Below are positions 33,218 through 45,121 of a stretch of DNA of 64,000 nucleotides, piece after piece. The notes under the pieces are model-generated. The model was not told the origin of the DNA. It worked only from the letters and a program-made list of their open reading frames with translations, and searched no databases. Origin of the DNA: Misgurnus anguillicaudatus. Taxonomy: Eukaryota > Chordata > Actinopteri > Cypriniformes > Cobitidae. The translations under genes were made by a program, and so were the position numbers. The stretch is from the NCBI RefSeq assembly GCF_027580225.2, contig NC_073351.2, positions 3,207,001 through 3,271,000 on the forward strand, written 5' to 3'. The number at the start of each line of letters is the position of its first letter. Position 1 is the first letter of the stretch.

Positions 33218-33726
33218 CAGCCCAGTCTCACGAAATTTCGTTATATAGTCACGTATTTTTTTGATTCTTTTTTCGTGCTATTATCACGAAATTTCGTGTT
33301 TTTTCGTAGTCGTATAACGAATTCCTGTTTTCGTGTGATTATCACGTATTGGTTACTCAACTGTTTTGTCCTATTTTCTTACCATTGTCGCTTCGGTTTA
33401 GGGTTAGATTTACATAAAATGACATCCCTAACCAAACCCAACTCTAACCCTAACGCCAGGCGACATATAAAAAAATAAATCAGGAAAAATAGTATAGATC
33501 AATATATTAAGTGACATTCTAATGCAAGCACCAAATCTAACCCTAAACCGAAGCGACAATGGTTTAAAAATAGGAAAAAAAAGTCGAGTAACCAATACGT
33601 GATAATCACACGAAAACAGGAATTCGTTATACGACTACGAAAAAACACGAAATTTCGTGATAATAGCACGAAAAAAGAATCAAAAAAATACGTGACTATA
33701 TCACGAAACTTTGTGAGACTGGGTAG
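33218..33726. mobile_element. Palindromic MITE (CCCAGTCTCACGAAA) with perfect 8-bp duplication
   Basis: The arms pair from both ends through CGAAATTTCG, GTCGTATAACGAATTCCTG and ACCATTGTCGCTTCGGTTTA. TATTTTAC flanks it on both sides (33210-33217 and 33727-33734). The interior contains short CCCTAA runs that are part of the family and not telomeric. A second copy is at 37756-39443. No coding capacity. Confidence 0.92.
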
Positions 33727-33929
33727 TATTTTACACAATTTTGCCACATGCTTTTGATAGCATGAGTTAGAAACATGATGCTCATTAGGTTTTGACTAAT
33801 GGAACAGTGAGCTAAATCACAATTCATATAAGTTGACATCTAAAATTAAATATTTACATCACACTGACAATATGATATTTATAATTTTGTTCATTAAAGG
33901 TGGACAGTTTGTTTGAAATGCTATACCAC

Positions 33930-34150
33930 TTAACTCTTTCCCCACCATTGATGAGTAAACTCGTCAATTAAGAGAAAACGCTTCCCTGCCAATGTATCCA
34001 TCAGGACTTATGCAACCCGGAAGTAACACCTCACGTGAAAGAGAAAGAACTCAGTGTATGTTTTAAGGATTGGTCTGCATCTGATCTCTATCAAAAGAGC
34101 TTTTTGCTCAAAAATTGGTGTTCAATCAGTCACATGTGATCCATAGCTAT
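33930..34150 (+). repeat. Fragment of the TTAACTCTTTCCC repeat family
   Basis: Starts TTAACTCTTTCCCCACCATT and continues with CTCGTCAATTAAGAGAAAAC. It shares its end and TCTGATCTC segment with 10999-11402 and 40479-40716. The right end is truncated. Confidence 0.6.
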
Positions 34151-35329
34151 GTTTGAAACGTTTCAGTGTCTCTCCTCAAAAACAGAAACTGGTTGAAGTT
34201 AGATTACTTATGTTATACCTAACAGCCTGAAGTCATGTCACTTTAAATTGAGTGCAACCTTAAATAAATTTAAAAGATGCCTATAAAAATAATAGTTTCA
34301 GAATGGATTAATCTACAAAGGCATGTCTGTAACACTTGATGCAAGTTAGAGTCCTCTCAAACTCAAGTGCTTCAATGTGACCCACGAACAGGATATTACC
34401 ATTAAAGTGGGATTTTTTGTTTTTATAACTGGCGATGAGGAGTGCAGTGTAATGGAGCAGATGGCTCTTTGAGAAGCTTAGGTGCTAGCATCTGAGCTTG
34501 CTGTCTCATCAATAATTGACAACATCAAACCAATCAGAACAATTTGCTCCCCACAAAGCGAAGTGCTCGAGTAGTCTGGAGGTGCTTAATCATTAATGAG
34601 GCAATTAGCTGAAACGGTTACACCTGGCCCGAGTCGTTTGTGGAGTGGGTGCTTGTCTGACGCTACACCAGAGGACTCGGAGATATCAACTGACACGAGT
34701 CCTAACAGGGTCATCTATTGACCAGAGGAATGACGATCACTTACCAGTATTCTCTATCATTTACGTTACGACATGAGAAATACAAAAAAGTGATTCATTG
34801 AAAGGTGGAAGGAACAGGCGTAATTCCAATATGTCAGTTTTTATAAACAATAAATCAGAGAAATTTAGACTAAAAGAAGGAAAAAATAATGCATGTGTGG
34901 AGAGATCAAATAAATCATACAAGTAGAGTGGGTGCATGAGACAGGGTTGCCCTCCTATAAAATAATATCCTATACAGTAGGTTATTTGTGCAAGGACCGT
35001 TTTACGACCTATAAAGATGGGTTAAAGTTAAGCACCCTCTACCTGGTTAAAACAACAAGTGTCATGATGCATGTGACATCATAAAGTGATGATTGACCAC
35101 CGCCACCATTCAAAATGCAGGTTCGGTTATGTGTAAACTATACACAGACTCCTACAGACTATTTTCCAAATTTACAAAAATCTGTGACCTTTGTGCTGCT
35201 ACCACGAGACTCTAACCACTGAGCTTCGTGAATTTCTGATTGTACCTCAGATTAAACACCACACAGCATTAAGGGGAAAATTTTAAATCGCCTTAGAATC
35301 GTAATAAGCCTGATAATCACACTGTAAAA
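34151..35329. other. Unassigned sequence
   Basis: No repeat or gene recognised. Composition around 34400-34760 is more balanced than the surrounding sequence, so this may be single-copy DNA. Confidence 0.4.
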
Positions 35330-36135
35330 AAATCCAACTTTAAAATGTTCATTCAACAAAGAACATTAAGTAACTTGAACAAAGATTTCTTTGTTGAAGG
35401 GCGTCAATTGATTATTTTGTGTTCACTGAATGAAAAGAGCATAATCATACAGCTAACAAATATTATTTTGTTGACTGGACTTAGATGAAAAAGTTTTTGT
35501 CCAATTCGTTCACCCAACTTGCAAAACTGAGTAATCGGAACAAGCAATTAAAAAAAAAACAATGGTCAGAATGGTTCCCAGCATGCATTGCGACATGTTC
35601 ACTTCTTTGGTTAATATTTACTAAAAAAGATGACTGTTTTAATGTTTGCTGGATTTATTTATGTTGTTATGTTGTTAATGTTAGTTATATGTTGTATTTT
35701 AGAGTAATTTTTAAAGAATTATTATTGTTACCATGATTGAGAAGTGTGTGTTCAGTGTAGAGGGCAGCACAGTGAGTAAGCGCGCATCATTGTTGCCTCA
35801 CAGCAAAAAGGTCTCTGGTTTAAGTCAGACAAATACTTTGTTTATGAGACGTTTCTGTTTACACTCCCACAGTCCAAAACATGTAGATTAGTTAAATTTG
35901 GATATACTAAATTACTCTTAAACAAACTTAGTCACTAGTTGGGTAAACATAGAAATTTGCTTATTACCTAATCAGTTTAAGTTGGTTCAATTTTTTTTTT
36001 TTGGTGTAAGTTGACATTACTCAGTAAATTGAGTTAGGTGAACTACATCATCCAAGAGTTGAGTAAACCCAAAAAAGCTGTGCAGGAAGTTGCCTTGAAA
36101 ATTTAAGTTAAGTCAACTTTTTATTTTTTACAGTG
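35330..36135. mobile_element. CACTGTAAAAA-type MITE carrying a SINE
   Basis: The left end CACTGTAAAAAAATCCAACT is mirrored by the right end CAACTTTTTATTTTTTACAGTG within the length expected for this common fish MITE class. A SINE fragment (35762-35905) lies inside. No clear target duplication was found. Confidence 0.65.
35762..35905 (+). mobile_element. Degraded tRNA-derived SINE
   Basis: GGCAGCACAGTGAGTAAGCG, then CCTCACAGCAAAAAGGTCTC, are the head of a DANA/HE1-like SINE. Later pieces (GAGACGTTTCTGTTTACACT, then CCCACAGTCCAAAACATG) correspond to the body with a deletion. It is the same general family as 876-1078 but much more decayed. Confidence 0.55.
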
Positions 36136-36466
36136 CATGAATTAACTGTAATCTCTTATGTAATCTTAGACAAAATATTTCCGTGCGCAAATGGAGGGCG
36201 AAAAACAGGGCAGTGTAATTCAGTGACATAGCTGGCGTTTCCTTGATTAATGTTTCATCCTGCAAGGTTTTAAACATTCGTTCCTTAAATGCAAATTACA
36301 CAAGCTAGTAATGTTGTTGTTGCTCTCATTATCATTATCATAGGAAAAGAAGACAAAAGCGAGCTGCAAAGATAAATCCGAATTTATTAATGAAACGGAA
36401 GATTAGAACTGCTGTCCGTCCGGGCTAACTCCAGTCTCCTGCAAAAACCAGGTGACTGAAATAAGT

Positions 36467-37219
36467 TTAAAGGACAAGTTCGGTATTTTACACTTAAAGC
36501 CCTGTTTTCATATGCGGCTGCCCAGGGAATTTTTGGGTGTTTGTGTTTCGGCTCCTACCTTTGCAGTGGGTTTGGTGGTGCACTGGAACAATCCTTTCCA
36601 AAATGCACCAAACCCTCGTCCACAAAGACGTGAAACTCAGCGAGTGGTCAGGGGTGTTCACTGGTGTGCTCACACAAAAATCGCTGCAAAAGATGCTTTC
36701 CAACAGGTGTTTTAGCATTCGTTGTTAACTTGTGGACCTATTTTTCCAAACGCCTCACACCCGTATATTCTTCCGCTTAGAGCTTGAATAATAGACACTC
36801 CAGCCCAGTTGGTGGCGCTAATCCGCCATTGCCAATTGCAAGAATAGAAACAAAGTTCCTGGCGCGGAGTAATAGCGTACCTCACAGCACATCTAATACA
36901 AGTCAATGGAGTTGGCAAAAACTACGATAAAACCTGTTGGAATGCGTATTTTGCGGGGATTTTTGTGTGAGCATACCAGTGAACACCCCTGGCCACTCTG
37001 TGAGTTTCACGTCTTTGTTGACGAAGGTTTGTTGCATTTTAGAAAGTATTGTTCCAGTGCACCACCAAACCCACTGCAAAGGTAGGAGGCGAAACAAAAA
37101 CACCCGAAAACTCCCGGTGCAGCCGCACATGTCAAAATTTCAGTCAAAACCGCTCCAACTTCAGCACAAACAATCCGAAAACAGGGCTACAAGTGTAAAA
37201 TACCGAACCTGTCCTTTAA
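36467..37219. mobile_element. TTAA MITE, uninterrupted copy of the 12188-14510 family
   Basis: A 753-bp unit beginning TTAAAGGACAAGTTCGGTAT and ending ATACCGAACCTGTCCTTTAA. The two halves are partly complementary (for example CACCAGTGAACACC-like segments in both orientations), so it can fold back on itself. Open frames on both strands are by-products of this palindromic structure. No transposase. Confidence 0.92.
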
Positions 37220-37700
37220 GTCGAAGCACCGAATGAACTGGGAAAAAATCAAAGCTTAAACTAAATAAAAAACTTAAACATAAATAATATCAAATAAACT
37301 TAAGTATTACAGGATGGATTATTATTAATAGATTATTATAATGCTACACAGCAGTCTCACATAAAAAGAGAGAGAGAAACAAAAAGGAAAAGGAAACCTG
37401 TTGTTTCGTGAACAGTAACGAGCAATACTTTTAAGAACAATGAAACAAATGTTGGGAAAGATATCTTCGATCGTTTTTTATTTTGTGTCTTCGTTCGGCA
37501 TACACATCTTCTTAATGGACTACTCACCTGCTCTTATCTTTGGATTGTTTACTATATCCTCGTCTCTTTGCCCTCCTTGTTAGCCCTTTGTTCAGCTTTA
37601 TTAATAAAGTCTGATTTATCTACGCAGTTCACGAGAATATAAAATATGTGCATATAAAGGGGGTGGGGGCACTTTAATTGTGGTCACCCTAGGGCACTAC
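37220..37700. other. Unassigned sequence
   Basis: AT-rich spacer. Near 37679-37692 a lone GGTCACCCTAGGG end resembles the MITE at 31698-31975. Nothing else recognised. Confidence 0.4.
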
Positions 37701-37755
37701 TGTTTTAAAAGTCTTGTTTTATAATAATATCTAGTTCATATGGCAGGGTTCTGAC

Positions 37756-39443
37756 CAACATGATCTCATAAAGTTCCGTGGGATAGTCACGGAATTTTTT
37801 GCTCATTTTTCCGAGGCATTCTCACGGATCTCCGCATATTTCCGTGGCCCTGCCACAGACTTTCTTTTCCGTGGCATTCTCATGGATTGGTTACTCAACT
37901 GCTTTTTCCTATTTTCAAACCATTGTCGCTTCGGTTTAGGGTTAGATTTGGTGTTTGCGTTAGTATGTCACTTTAAGTATTGGTTTGTAATATTTTTTCT
38001 GATGCAGTGTTTCCCACAGGATTTTGAGAGACTTGTGGTGGTGATGACGTCACACGCTAATTAGCATATGTGTGACGTCATCACGTGTTTGCGTTTGATC
38101 GAGTGTTGGCACCTGAAATATGTTTCACTTCTACTCTTTGATCTGTCACGTTATATTGCATTTTAACATTATTTACATAATATCAGTTCTGTTGTCAGAC
38201 ATAAAATGAGCAGACTATAACCCAATTTGGATGGGATTAGTTTTACAGTTGTAGATGGCGTAATGTAATTTTACCACAGGACGTCTGTAATATTAATGGT
38301 CGATTCGGACGGGATTAGAAATCTCAGTAAAACATTCAGAAGTGGGAGGGGTAACTCGATTGCGCAGCAGGTCACCTCTCTCGTCGTCATGTGCACATTA
38401 ACTTGCGAAAAACTCGAAACACTGTATTTAATTTAGTTTGGGGAGAATGTCAGTTTCAGGAACAGTTCAGTGCTTCTGAGAAGTGAATTTGACTTTTAAA
38501 GTTTGTGTTGTGTTATTCAGGAACTGACTTGCCACTGACTTGTTTTTTCGCCTAGAATGCAAGTAAATGCTTAAGCACTTTTATATTTGAAAGAAACCCG
38601 CAAAATAACAGGAAATTACGAAATGTACATGTATGTTTACAGCTGGTCTATAAATCACCATACATTTACATTGAAGTCTTACTGCTGTTGCTTTTCTCAT
38701 CAATGTCTTGTTATGAGCCCTTTTTTATTTAAATGTGAGTTTTATTGTTGCGTATAGCGCAGACAATTGGGTGCAAATTCAGAAATACGAGAAAATACAC
38801 AGTAACTGTTACACAAAGTTACTACAAAACACGTGCGCAGGAATACCGCATTATAGAGAGGGAGAGAACGTGTAATGCTAACCTTTCGTCAAGTCATCGC
38901 CGTCTTCTCTGTCAGTAAAATCTGTGACTGTTGACGTTTACGCGAAAAAGAAAGTATATGGAGGAACGGACATTGAAAACACCGCCACCTTTTCACTGTT
39001 ATGTGAGAGAGAGAGAGAGGCGGGCGCTGCATGCAACATAGAAAGGGAGGGGGCGCGCTGGGTGTTTGCAACAATGAATTAAGACGTTTTTAAACAGTAA
39101 ACTATAAATGGGGATCATAAAGAATCTATTTGTGGCGGCCAGTGCTGATTCCGTGGCGGTGCGCCACGAGTAAATCAATGTATGGGAAACACTGTGATGT
39201 ATTCTTTTATATTTTCTAAACTTAAATTAATTGTTGCCTGGCGTTGGGGTTAGAGTTGGGTTTGGGTAGGGATGTCATTTTATTTAAATCTAACCCTAAA
39301 CCGAAGCGACAATGGTTTGAAAATAGGAAAAAGCAGTTGAGTAACCAATCCATGAGAATGCCACGGAAAAGAAAGTCCATAGCAGGGCCACGGAAATATG
39401 CAGAGATTCGTGACTATGCCATGGAAATTCGTGAGACCAGGTT
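37756..39443. mobile_element. Second copy of the 33218-33726 palindromic MITE
   Basis: Flanked by GTTCTGAC on both sides (37748-37755 and 39444-39451). Its ends and interior (ACCATTGTCGCTTCGGTTTA and the complement at 39298-39315) match the first copy. It is longer because a hAT element (38005-39194) has inserted in the middle. It lies inside a solo LTR. Confidence 0.88.
38005..39194. mobile_element. hAT-type element (CAGTGTTTCCCA ends)
   Basis: Left end CAGTGTTTCCCACAGGATTT and right end TGTATGGGAAACACTG are a known hAT terminus type. TGATG is present directly outside both ends, shorter than the expected 8 bp. The sequence GCGGTGCGCCACGAG near the right end and TTGTGGTGGTGATGACG near the left are typical of the zebrafish-like family. 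No transposase frame is seen. Confidence 0.8.
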
Positions 39444-40104
39444 GTTCTGACAGTCCCATGTTCTATGTGGATGCTCATGGCTTTGGCATATCGGATCATG
39501 TGCCTTCGGTGTCTCGCCTCTAGTCCCCGCCCCTTCGTTCTCCCTGTTAATTGTTCATCATTAATTTATTCCCCTCACCTGTTTACCCTTGTTAACTTGT
39601 TTAGTCCTTCTTATTTAATCCCTTTGTGTCCATAGTCCTGTGCTGGATCATTTTGTATTGTTCATGTTTTCAAGTCGTGTGTATTCCAGTTAAGTATCTA
39701 GTCAAGTTCAATTGTCAAGTCTTCCGTCTAGTCTAGTGTTTTGTGTCTGTTTATAGATTTGCCCCATACTGTTTGCCCCCACGTGGGTCTTTGTTTTGTC
39801 TTGTTTCATAATTAAAGTCTTTTGTTAACCTCTTCATCGTTGCACTTGGTTTCTCTGCTAAAACTTGTGACAACTACATTGTATTAATCCGCGCCTGGAT
39901 GAGCTAATTATTATACTCACTGTTAAACAGTGGGTAACAGCAGGTTTGAGTCCTAATCTTTGGTCTTTGTCCATATTAAAGTGGCCTTGGTCTCTATGCT
40001 CACATTCATCAAGTAAAGAAGAATCTATTTGCTCAGTATTTTGTTACTGAAGTGAGATATGCACAACACCATATTTCTCTTAAAGAGAGTGACAGTCTTG
40101 GGTA

Positions 40105-40292
40105 CACTGTAAAAAATAATATGCTGGTTTCACTTAAAAATATAGTGCATCATTTTTGCATCCATTTTTTAAGTAAGTTTTACTTGAAATTTTGGGCAAT
40201 TACATAAATTGCTTGGAATTCCACGTGAAACTTAAATGGATGCAAAATGATGCACTATATTTTTAAGTAAATCTAGCCTTTTTTTTTTCAGT
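40105..40292. mobile_element. Short palindromic MITE (CACTGTAAAAAAT)
   Basis: CACTGTAAAAAATAATATGC at the left; at the right TTTTTTTTTTCAGT. The arms ATATAGTGCATCATTTTTGC and GCAAAATGATGCACTATAT pair well. About 188 bp, non-coding. Confidence 0.75.
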
Positions 40293-40478
40293 CTATTGAA
40301 TTCTATTGACCACAACTATGATCTCCATTAACCTTCTTGAGAACTTAAAAAAATATGATTTTTGGGGGTAATAAAGCTGTAATAAAGCTTTCTGTCATAG
40401 CCAGAAATGTATGTAGCCATGTATTTTCAGGTATGCTGATAAAATACATTGAAATCTTACAGAGATGTTGTGCTATTC

Positions 40479-40716
40479 TAACTCGTTCCCTGCCAGCGCT
40501 TTCTAAAAAAGTATTTTTTCTGATTTTCACAAAAGTTTAATGCCTTTCAGAAACATTTTTTATTTAAATATATAAACAAACAATATATCAAATGGAAGAA
40601 CAGATCCTCTACTTAAAAAAAATCATCCTACCTTCATTTTTCTCTTTGTATCATCTCTTAAATATGGATAAGTTTCTTCAAAAATAGTTAACTCGTCAAT
40701 GGTGGGAAAAGAGCTA
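40479..40716 (-). repeat. Reverse copy of the 10999-11402 repeat family
   Basis: Starts TAACTCGTTCCCTGCCAGCG and ends ACTCGTCAATGGTGGGAAAA. On the minus strand the interior reads AAATGAAGGTAGGATGA and CATTTGATATATTG, as in 10999-11402. Both ends of the family are visible here. Confidence 0.65.
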
Positions 40717-40747
40717 ATGGTTAAATTACACCTTCTGATGTTTATTT

Positions 40748-40900
40748 AAGCAATATCGCTCGAGTAGGAGTGTGATATAGCTCTATATCATCACGGCTGT
40801 GATTAGGCCAGAGGCACGAGGCCGCAGGCCGAGTGCCGGAGGCAATCACAGCCGTGATGATATAGAGCTGTGTCGCACGACTCCGAGAGCGATATTGCTT
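40748..40900. repeat. Strong inverted repeat with 57-bp arms
   Basis: 40748-40804 and 40844-40900 are complementary with few mismatches (outer AAGCAATATCGCTC, inner CATCACGGCTGTGATT). The 39-bp loop is GC-rich with GGCC motifs. It adjoins the element at 40902-42114 and may be formed from two copies of its subterminal sequence. Confidence 0.9.
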
Positions 40901-40901
40901 T

Positions 40902-42114
40902 TATACAACAGTTCGACGGCACACGTTTGAAAAACGAAAACTAGAAAACAACAACGGAGTTATTTTAAAAGCCTCTTTGTTTGAGAACTACTTCTTCCGC
41001 CACGGATTTGAGGGCGGCCAGAATGACAGGTAAAACTTTCGGCTGCTTTGAAGCTCATAACAACTCAATGGACGGAAAAGCCGTTACTTTATATTACCGT
41101 TTCTTGGTCACAAAGTGTAGTTTTAAGATTAGTTCAGTCGAGAATGTATATGTATTATATTTAAATCTGCAGTCGATTAGTAAAGATAGCGCCTGTTTGA
41201 ACGTTTGCTTAGTGAGATTCGGTACGAATGAGAACCAAAGCATGAGCGGACGTCAGTGTTCACTCGCCCCGCTGACCACCGCCCTCTCTGGGCTACATCT
41301 CTGAAAGAGATCCCCTGGCTCTCATGTTGGCCTTGTTTGTTTATGATCGTCAAAATGAGATCAAATCAGCAGTATTTGGTGTCATGATCAAACTATTACT
41401 TGTTTTTTTTTCATATTTAGTGTATTTTGTGTTGTTATTGTTTTGGCGCGAGGTAAAAGTTAATAAAACTATACTTGTATAACGTTACTATTGCTTTCTC
41501 ATTTATTCTTAACGGGATACGAGCACTCGATTATTATTATTAAACTTTGTTCTTGTCAGTACTATATAAAACTGTTTTTTATAAGTGTCAGAGAGATGTT
41601 TTTGCATGCTGCTTATAAATATATCAGTGGCCATATCTCATAACATGTTTTAATAGTCAGGTCACGATAAAGTAAATGATCAATGTCCACATTTAAAAGC
41701 TGCGGTGCTTACCTGCAGTTTCACGGTGTTTTCGCGTTCTGATAAGAAATATAGCTCCAGAAAAAAAACGAGTGTTTATATTCCTCTTTCCAAGTGTTAA
41801 TAATCCACACGATGTGACAAGACATTTCTCCCATTAACTGTAACGTAACATCCAAGAGCGCTGATCTTTGACGGAATAACTTCTGATTGGGGATTCACAG
41901 ACTGATTTATGAGCTAGTAAACTAATGAGACAAACGGAGAGTGATTCAAAACAGGGCGTCTGTGTTTTTCCATTCAGAGATGAGCCTGCTTAGGACCTCC
42001 ATTCCCTAGGTGGCGGAATGATACGAAAGGTGAAGAGGTTACAGTGCCGATATCAGCACAATATCGCACAGGTCTTAGCCAATCAGATTCGAGAACCAGA
42101 AAGAACTGTTGTAT
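40902..42114. mobile_element. Candidate non-autonomous DNA element (TATACAACAGTTC)
   Basis: TATACAACAGTTC at 40902-40914 and the exact complement GAACTGTTGTATA at 42102-42114 enclose 1.2 kb. Near the right end GGTCTTAGCCAATCAGATTC and ATCAGCACAATATCGCAC echo the hairpin at 40748-40900 (CAATATCGCTC). Short frames such as 40981-41304 have no recognisable product. Superfamily unknown. Confidence 0.55.
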
Positions 42115-43276
42115 AATATCATTTAATATTTTAGTAAGTTTCCATAATTGATGTATAAAGCCCATTTGTGCTTTCTTACTTGAAACCAAACAGTTGTCAA
42201 CAAATTAGAGCAGGTAATCAGATTTTTGCTATTACTGTACTATTTATATTCTGACCTTTCTGTTCTACTCTGCCTCTTCTTCACCTCATAACTTGATTTG
42301 TGTGGCTTTTAAATTAGCCAGCAGTTATATAACAACATTGACAACAATATTGACAATTGTGGTGGCAGTGTGGACAGATACACTGTGTTTAATGACCATT
42401 TCTCAGGTTTATAGCTCTCAGTGGAGCAGATCACAAAGAAGCATTTGCTCTGTAAAATATTCCACCACTCTCAAGTCAGTGCTAAAGCTAGCACCCATGT
42501 AAAATTAAACAAGCAAGTAATTAATATTTTAAATCAATATTTATCAAGTGCTATAGCAAAATCAATGAAAATGCAGTGGAAACACCTCATCATATCGGGT
42601 GTGCTTGTCACACCACAGAAAAGAACTGTACTGAACAGCAGATTATAAGCATTCCAGCCCCCCCAACTGCCTTGGAGAAGGGTATGCTACAGTAGGACTT
42701 GATTTTGGTGGGTTAGCATAAACAATGCCCAGTTCCATTAGATAAGGCTGCAGCAAGGCCGACCTCAGTACCAAAACTATGAAGAAAAAGACATTTTGAG
42801 TGGTTCACAGCTTTTCTCCTTATCAACAACACCTTCAAAGATTTTAAGAAACAGCATACTATTAACTAAAAATGCAGCAGTGTTGGCTTAAACAAGGAAC
42901 AGATCTTTTTCATTCTTTCACCAACAAAATGGACATTAAACCATTACCTACTTACGTTATACTTGTATAGAGACATTAGCATTCTGAATTACATCTGAGT
43001 GTTATGCAACTATTCACATCATCACAGTTATTAACATATAAATGAATGCATGCATGATACAGTCAAATTTGCTGTCATGTTTATACATTTAATACACTGC
43101 CAAGGGTATTTTGGAAGTTGTTTGGTAAGTGAAAAATGCATACAGGAAATAATAAAGACAAAGTTTAACTTCTGTACTCTGCGGGGCTACCGCTGTACCA
43201 CCCCCCCCCCCCTTCTGAAAGGGATTTACCTTCTTTGTTCCGGGTCTCTTGTCAAGAGAGATAGAAAGAGTTCACT
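42115..43276. other. Unassigned sequence
   Basis: No gene or repeat recognised. A 14-base C tract lies at about 43199-43212. Confidence 0.4.
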
Positions 43277-43280
43277 TATC

Positions 43281-43433
43281 ATTCTGAGTCTCCGGCCCTG
43301 TCCTAAGAGACAATAACAGATCACCAAGAAAAAAACAAGTTTTGAGTCTCCTCCCTGAGAGAGACAATAACACCATTATTCTGAGTCTCCCCCTGGAGAC
43401 TGAAACATAGCAGCCATCGTTCTGAGTCTCCAG
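43281..43433 (+). repeat. Four imperfect TTCTGAGTCTCC repeats
   Basis: The motif occurs at about 43281, 43339 (TTTTGAGTCTCC), 43377 and 43419, each followed by a short purine-rich stretch and AGAGACAATAACA-like text. Spacing is 40-58 bp. It may be a decayed minisatellite or the leader of an unrecognised element. Confidence 0.55.
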
Positions 43434-43743
43434 CCTGCATTCTAGAAATTGCAATAGTAGCAACGCCATGTTCTGATTTTCTTGTCTGTGTGTTGAAAGA
43501 CTACGCCACGTTGTAAGCTTTTCATCCAGAAAGGCAATAACTGATTTCTGCAACAAGGTGAAGCTCAAGAGAGCAAACCTTTACTTCAAGGAACCTTCAT
43601 CTGCGTTTTTCAGATTACTAAGATCCTCTCCAGAAGATCAGCATTCCACAGCACTTTGTATTCAAGGCTGTTGAACAGAACCTGACTCCTTCCCAAAGTA
43701 GCATGGCAAAGCCGGACCCGTGGAAGACATTAGCCTCTTTCAC

Positions 43744-44503
43744 ACAGTAATTCTGGTAAATTACCATGAATTTACCAGAATGAATTTACCAGTAAATACA
43801 AAAATGTGCTGTTCACACATGCAGTGACGTTCCGTCTTTTTACCAGTAAGACATCATTCACACATCAGTATCAAAATACCGGTAAACTCGGAGAGAAAGC
43901 GGAAGTTACCTGTGGCGCGTGGCCGGTGAGCTCCGTCCGTGTCGTATTTGTAAACGGCGGGTTATGACTTAATATCCACGGTCCGTATTTTGTTGTTTTC
44001 ACATCTGTGGCAAACGGTCGCGAAGTTGCTCGTGACCAAACAACATTGCGTTAATTAGGCGGCGTCAAACGGAACCTGCGCGTTTGCACATTAGGCTTCA
44101 CAGATGGTGTGCTAAGGACGTCGGCAATTTGGCAATTAGATGGTAAGCTGTTTTAAACAACTTTGGTGAAGAAATGTGGATGTTAACTTCAGGTGTGCTC
44201 GACTTTTAAGCAACGTGTGTGTGGAAACGTCCGTAAATAGTCTGGGGGAAACCGCGTCACCTGTATAAAAAACTTTCTGATTGGCCCGCCCGATCTGTCA
44301 GCGCGGTCTGACGTCATCTAAATGCCGGTAATGCTATATTTTTCGTTCACACACAGCGCTTACCGGCAAATTACCGTTAATCTTACAACCTGTCTTACTG
44401 GTAAATTGGGAGCACTGATTTACCGGAAAGGTTCTGTTCACACATGACATGTTAACTGCAATTTACCAGTAAATTACCAGTAAAGACTGTATGTGTGAAA
44501 GGG
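43744..44503. mobile_element. MITE with CCCTTTCACACA ends
   Basis: Left CCTCTTTCACACAGTAATTC and right ATGTGTGAAAGGG are complementary. Many internal TTTACCAGTAAATT and TTCACACAT motifs repeat in both halves. GC-rich centre (43910-44320). No coding region. Target duplication not resolved. Confidence 0.75.
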
Positions 44504-44651
44504 ACTATTGTCATCATCAGACTGCTCATTAAACCACACAGAACGTAAATATCGCACACACTTGATGTGAAGGTCACCAAAACCCACATCACCTCTAATG
44601 TTATGTGTATGGCATACTACCCAGTTGTTGCCCCTTGTTAAGATTACTACA

Positions 44652-45069
44652 TTAAAGGAACACACCCAGATTTTGGGAATTTAGCTTATTCACTGTATCC
44701 CCCAGAATTATATTAGTCCATACATACCTTTCTCATCTCCGTGCGTGCTGTAACTCTGTCTGATGCAGCCCCCGCTAGCTTAGCTTAGCACAAATTCTGG
44801 AAGTGAATGGCTCCAGCTAGCAAACTGCTCCCAATAAGTGACAAAATAACACAAACATTTTCCTATTTATGTGTTGTGATTTGTATAGTCACACCGTATA
44901 CAAATAACAAGGTGATATGAGACACAGCGATCTTTTAACAGTATACATACTAGGAACTATATTCTCAGAAGATGAAACACTGCTACTTGGGCGGAGTGAT
45001 TTGCACAACTCTGACCGAACTCTCTGCTCCTCACAAGGGGCTTCTCGGGTGCTGCGAGCAAATCACTCC
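44652..45069 (+). mobile_element. Half of a TTAA MITE
   Basis: Starts TTAAAGGAACACACCCAGAT and contains GCTAGCTTAGCTTAGCACAA, then GGGCGGAGTGATTTGC, which I remember as the left arm of an abundant cyprinid MITE. The right arm begins at CAAATCACTCC (45058-45069) but is cut off. It is a truncated copy. Confidence 0.7.
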
Positions 45070-45121
45070 AAAAAAAAGTCAAGGGATCGAAGGGACAATG
45101 GAATTCAGAATGGTGGGGGTT

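Larger units (their letters stand above)
37705..39872 (+). mobile_element. Solo LTR of a Gypsy-like element, split by a MITE
   Basis: AGTCTTGTTTTATAATAATA-TCTAGTTCA-TGGCAGGGTTCTGA on the left and the sequence from 39445 on the right (CCTTGTTAACTTGTTTAGTC, TTTAATCCCTTTGTGTCCAT, GTGGGTCTTTGTTTTGTC, AATTAAAGTCTTTTGTTAAC, ending GTGACA) match the 3' LTR that starts at 63617. No internal retrotransposon sequence is attached, so it is a solo LTR from recombination. The first 15-20 bp are diverged. It holds the MITE at 37756-39443. Confidence 0.8.

Noticed and set aside
33421..33550. CCCTAA-like runs resembling telomere repeats
   Set aside because: They are short, imperfect and occur symmetrically inside both copies of a palindromic MITE, so they are part of that family.
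40741..40905. CRISPR-like or rho-independent terminator structure
   Set aside because: There is one inverted repeat and no repeat-spacer array; the context is eukaryotic mobile DNA.
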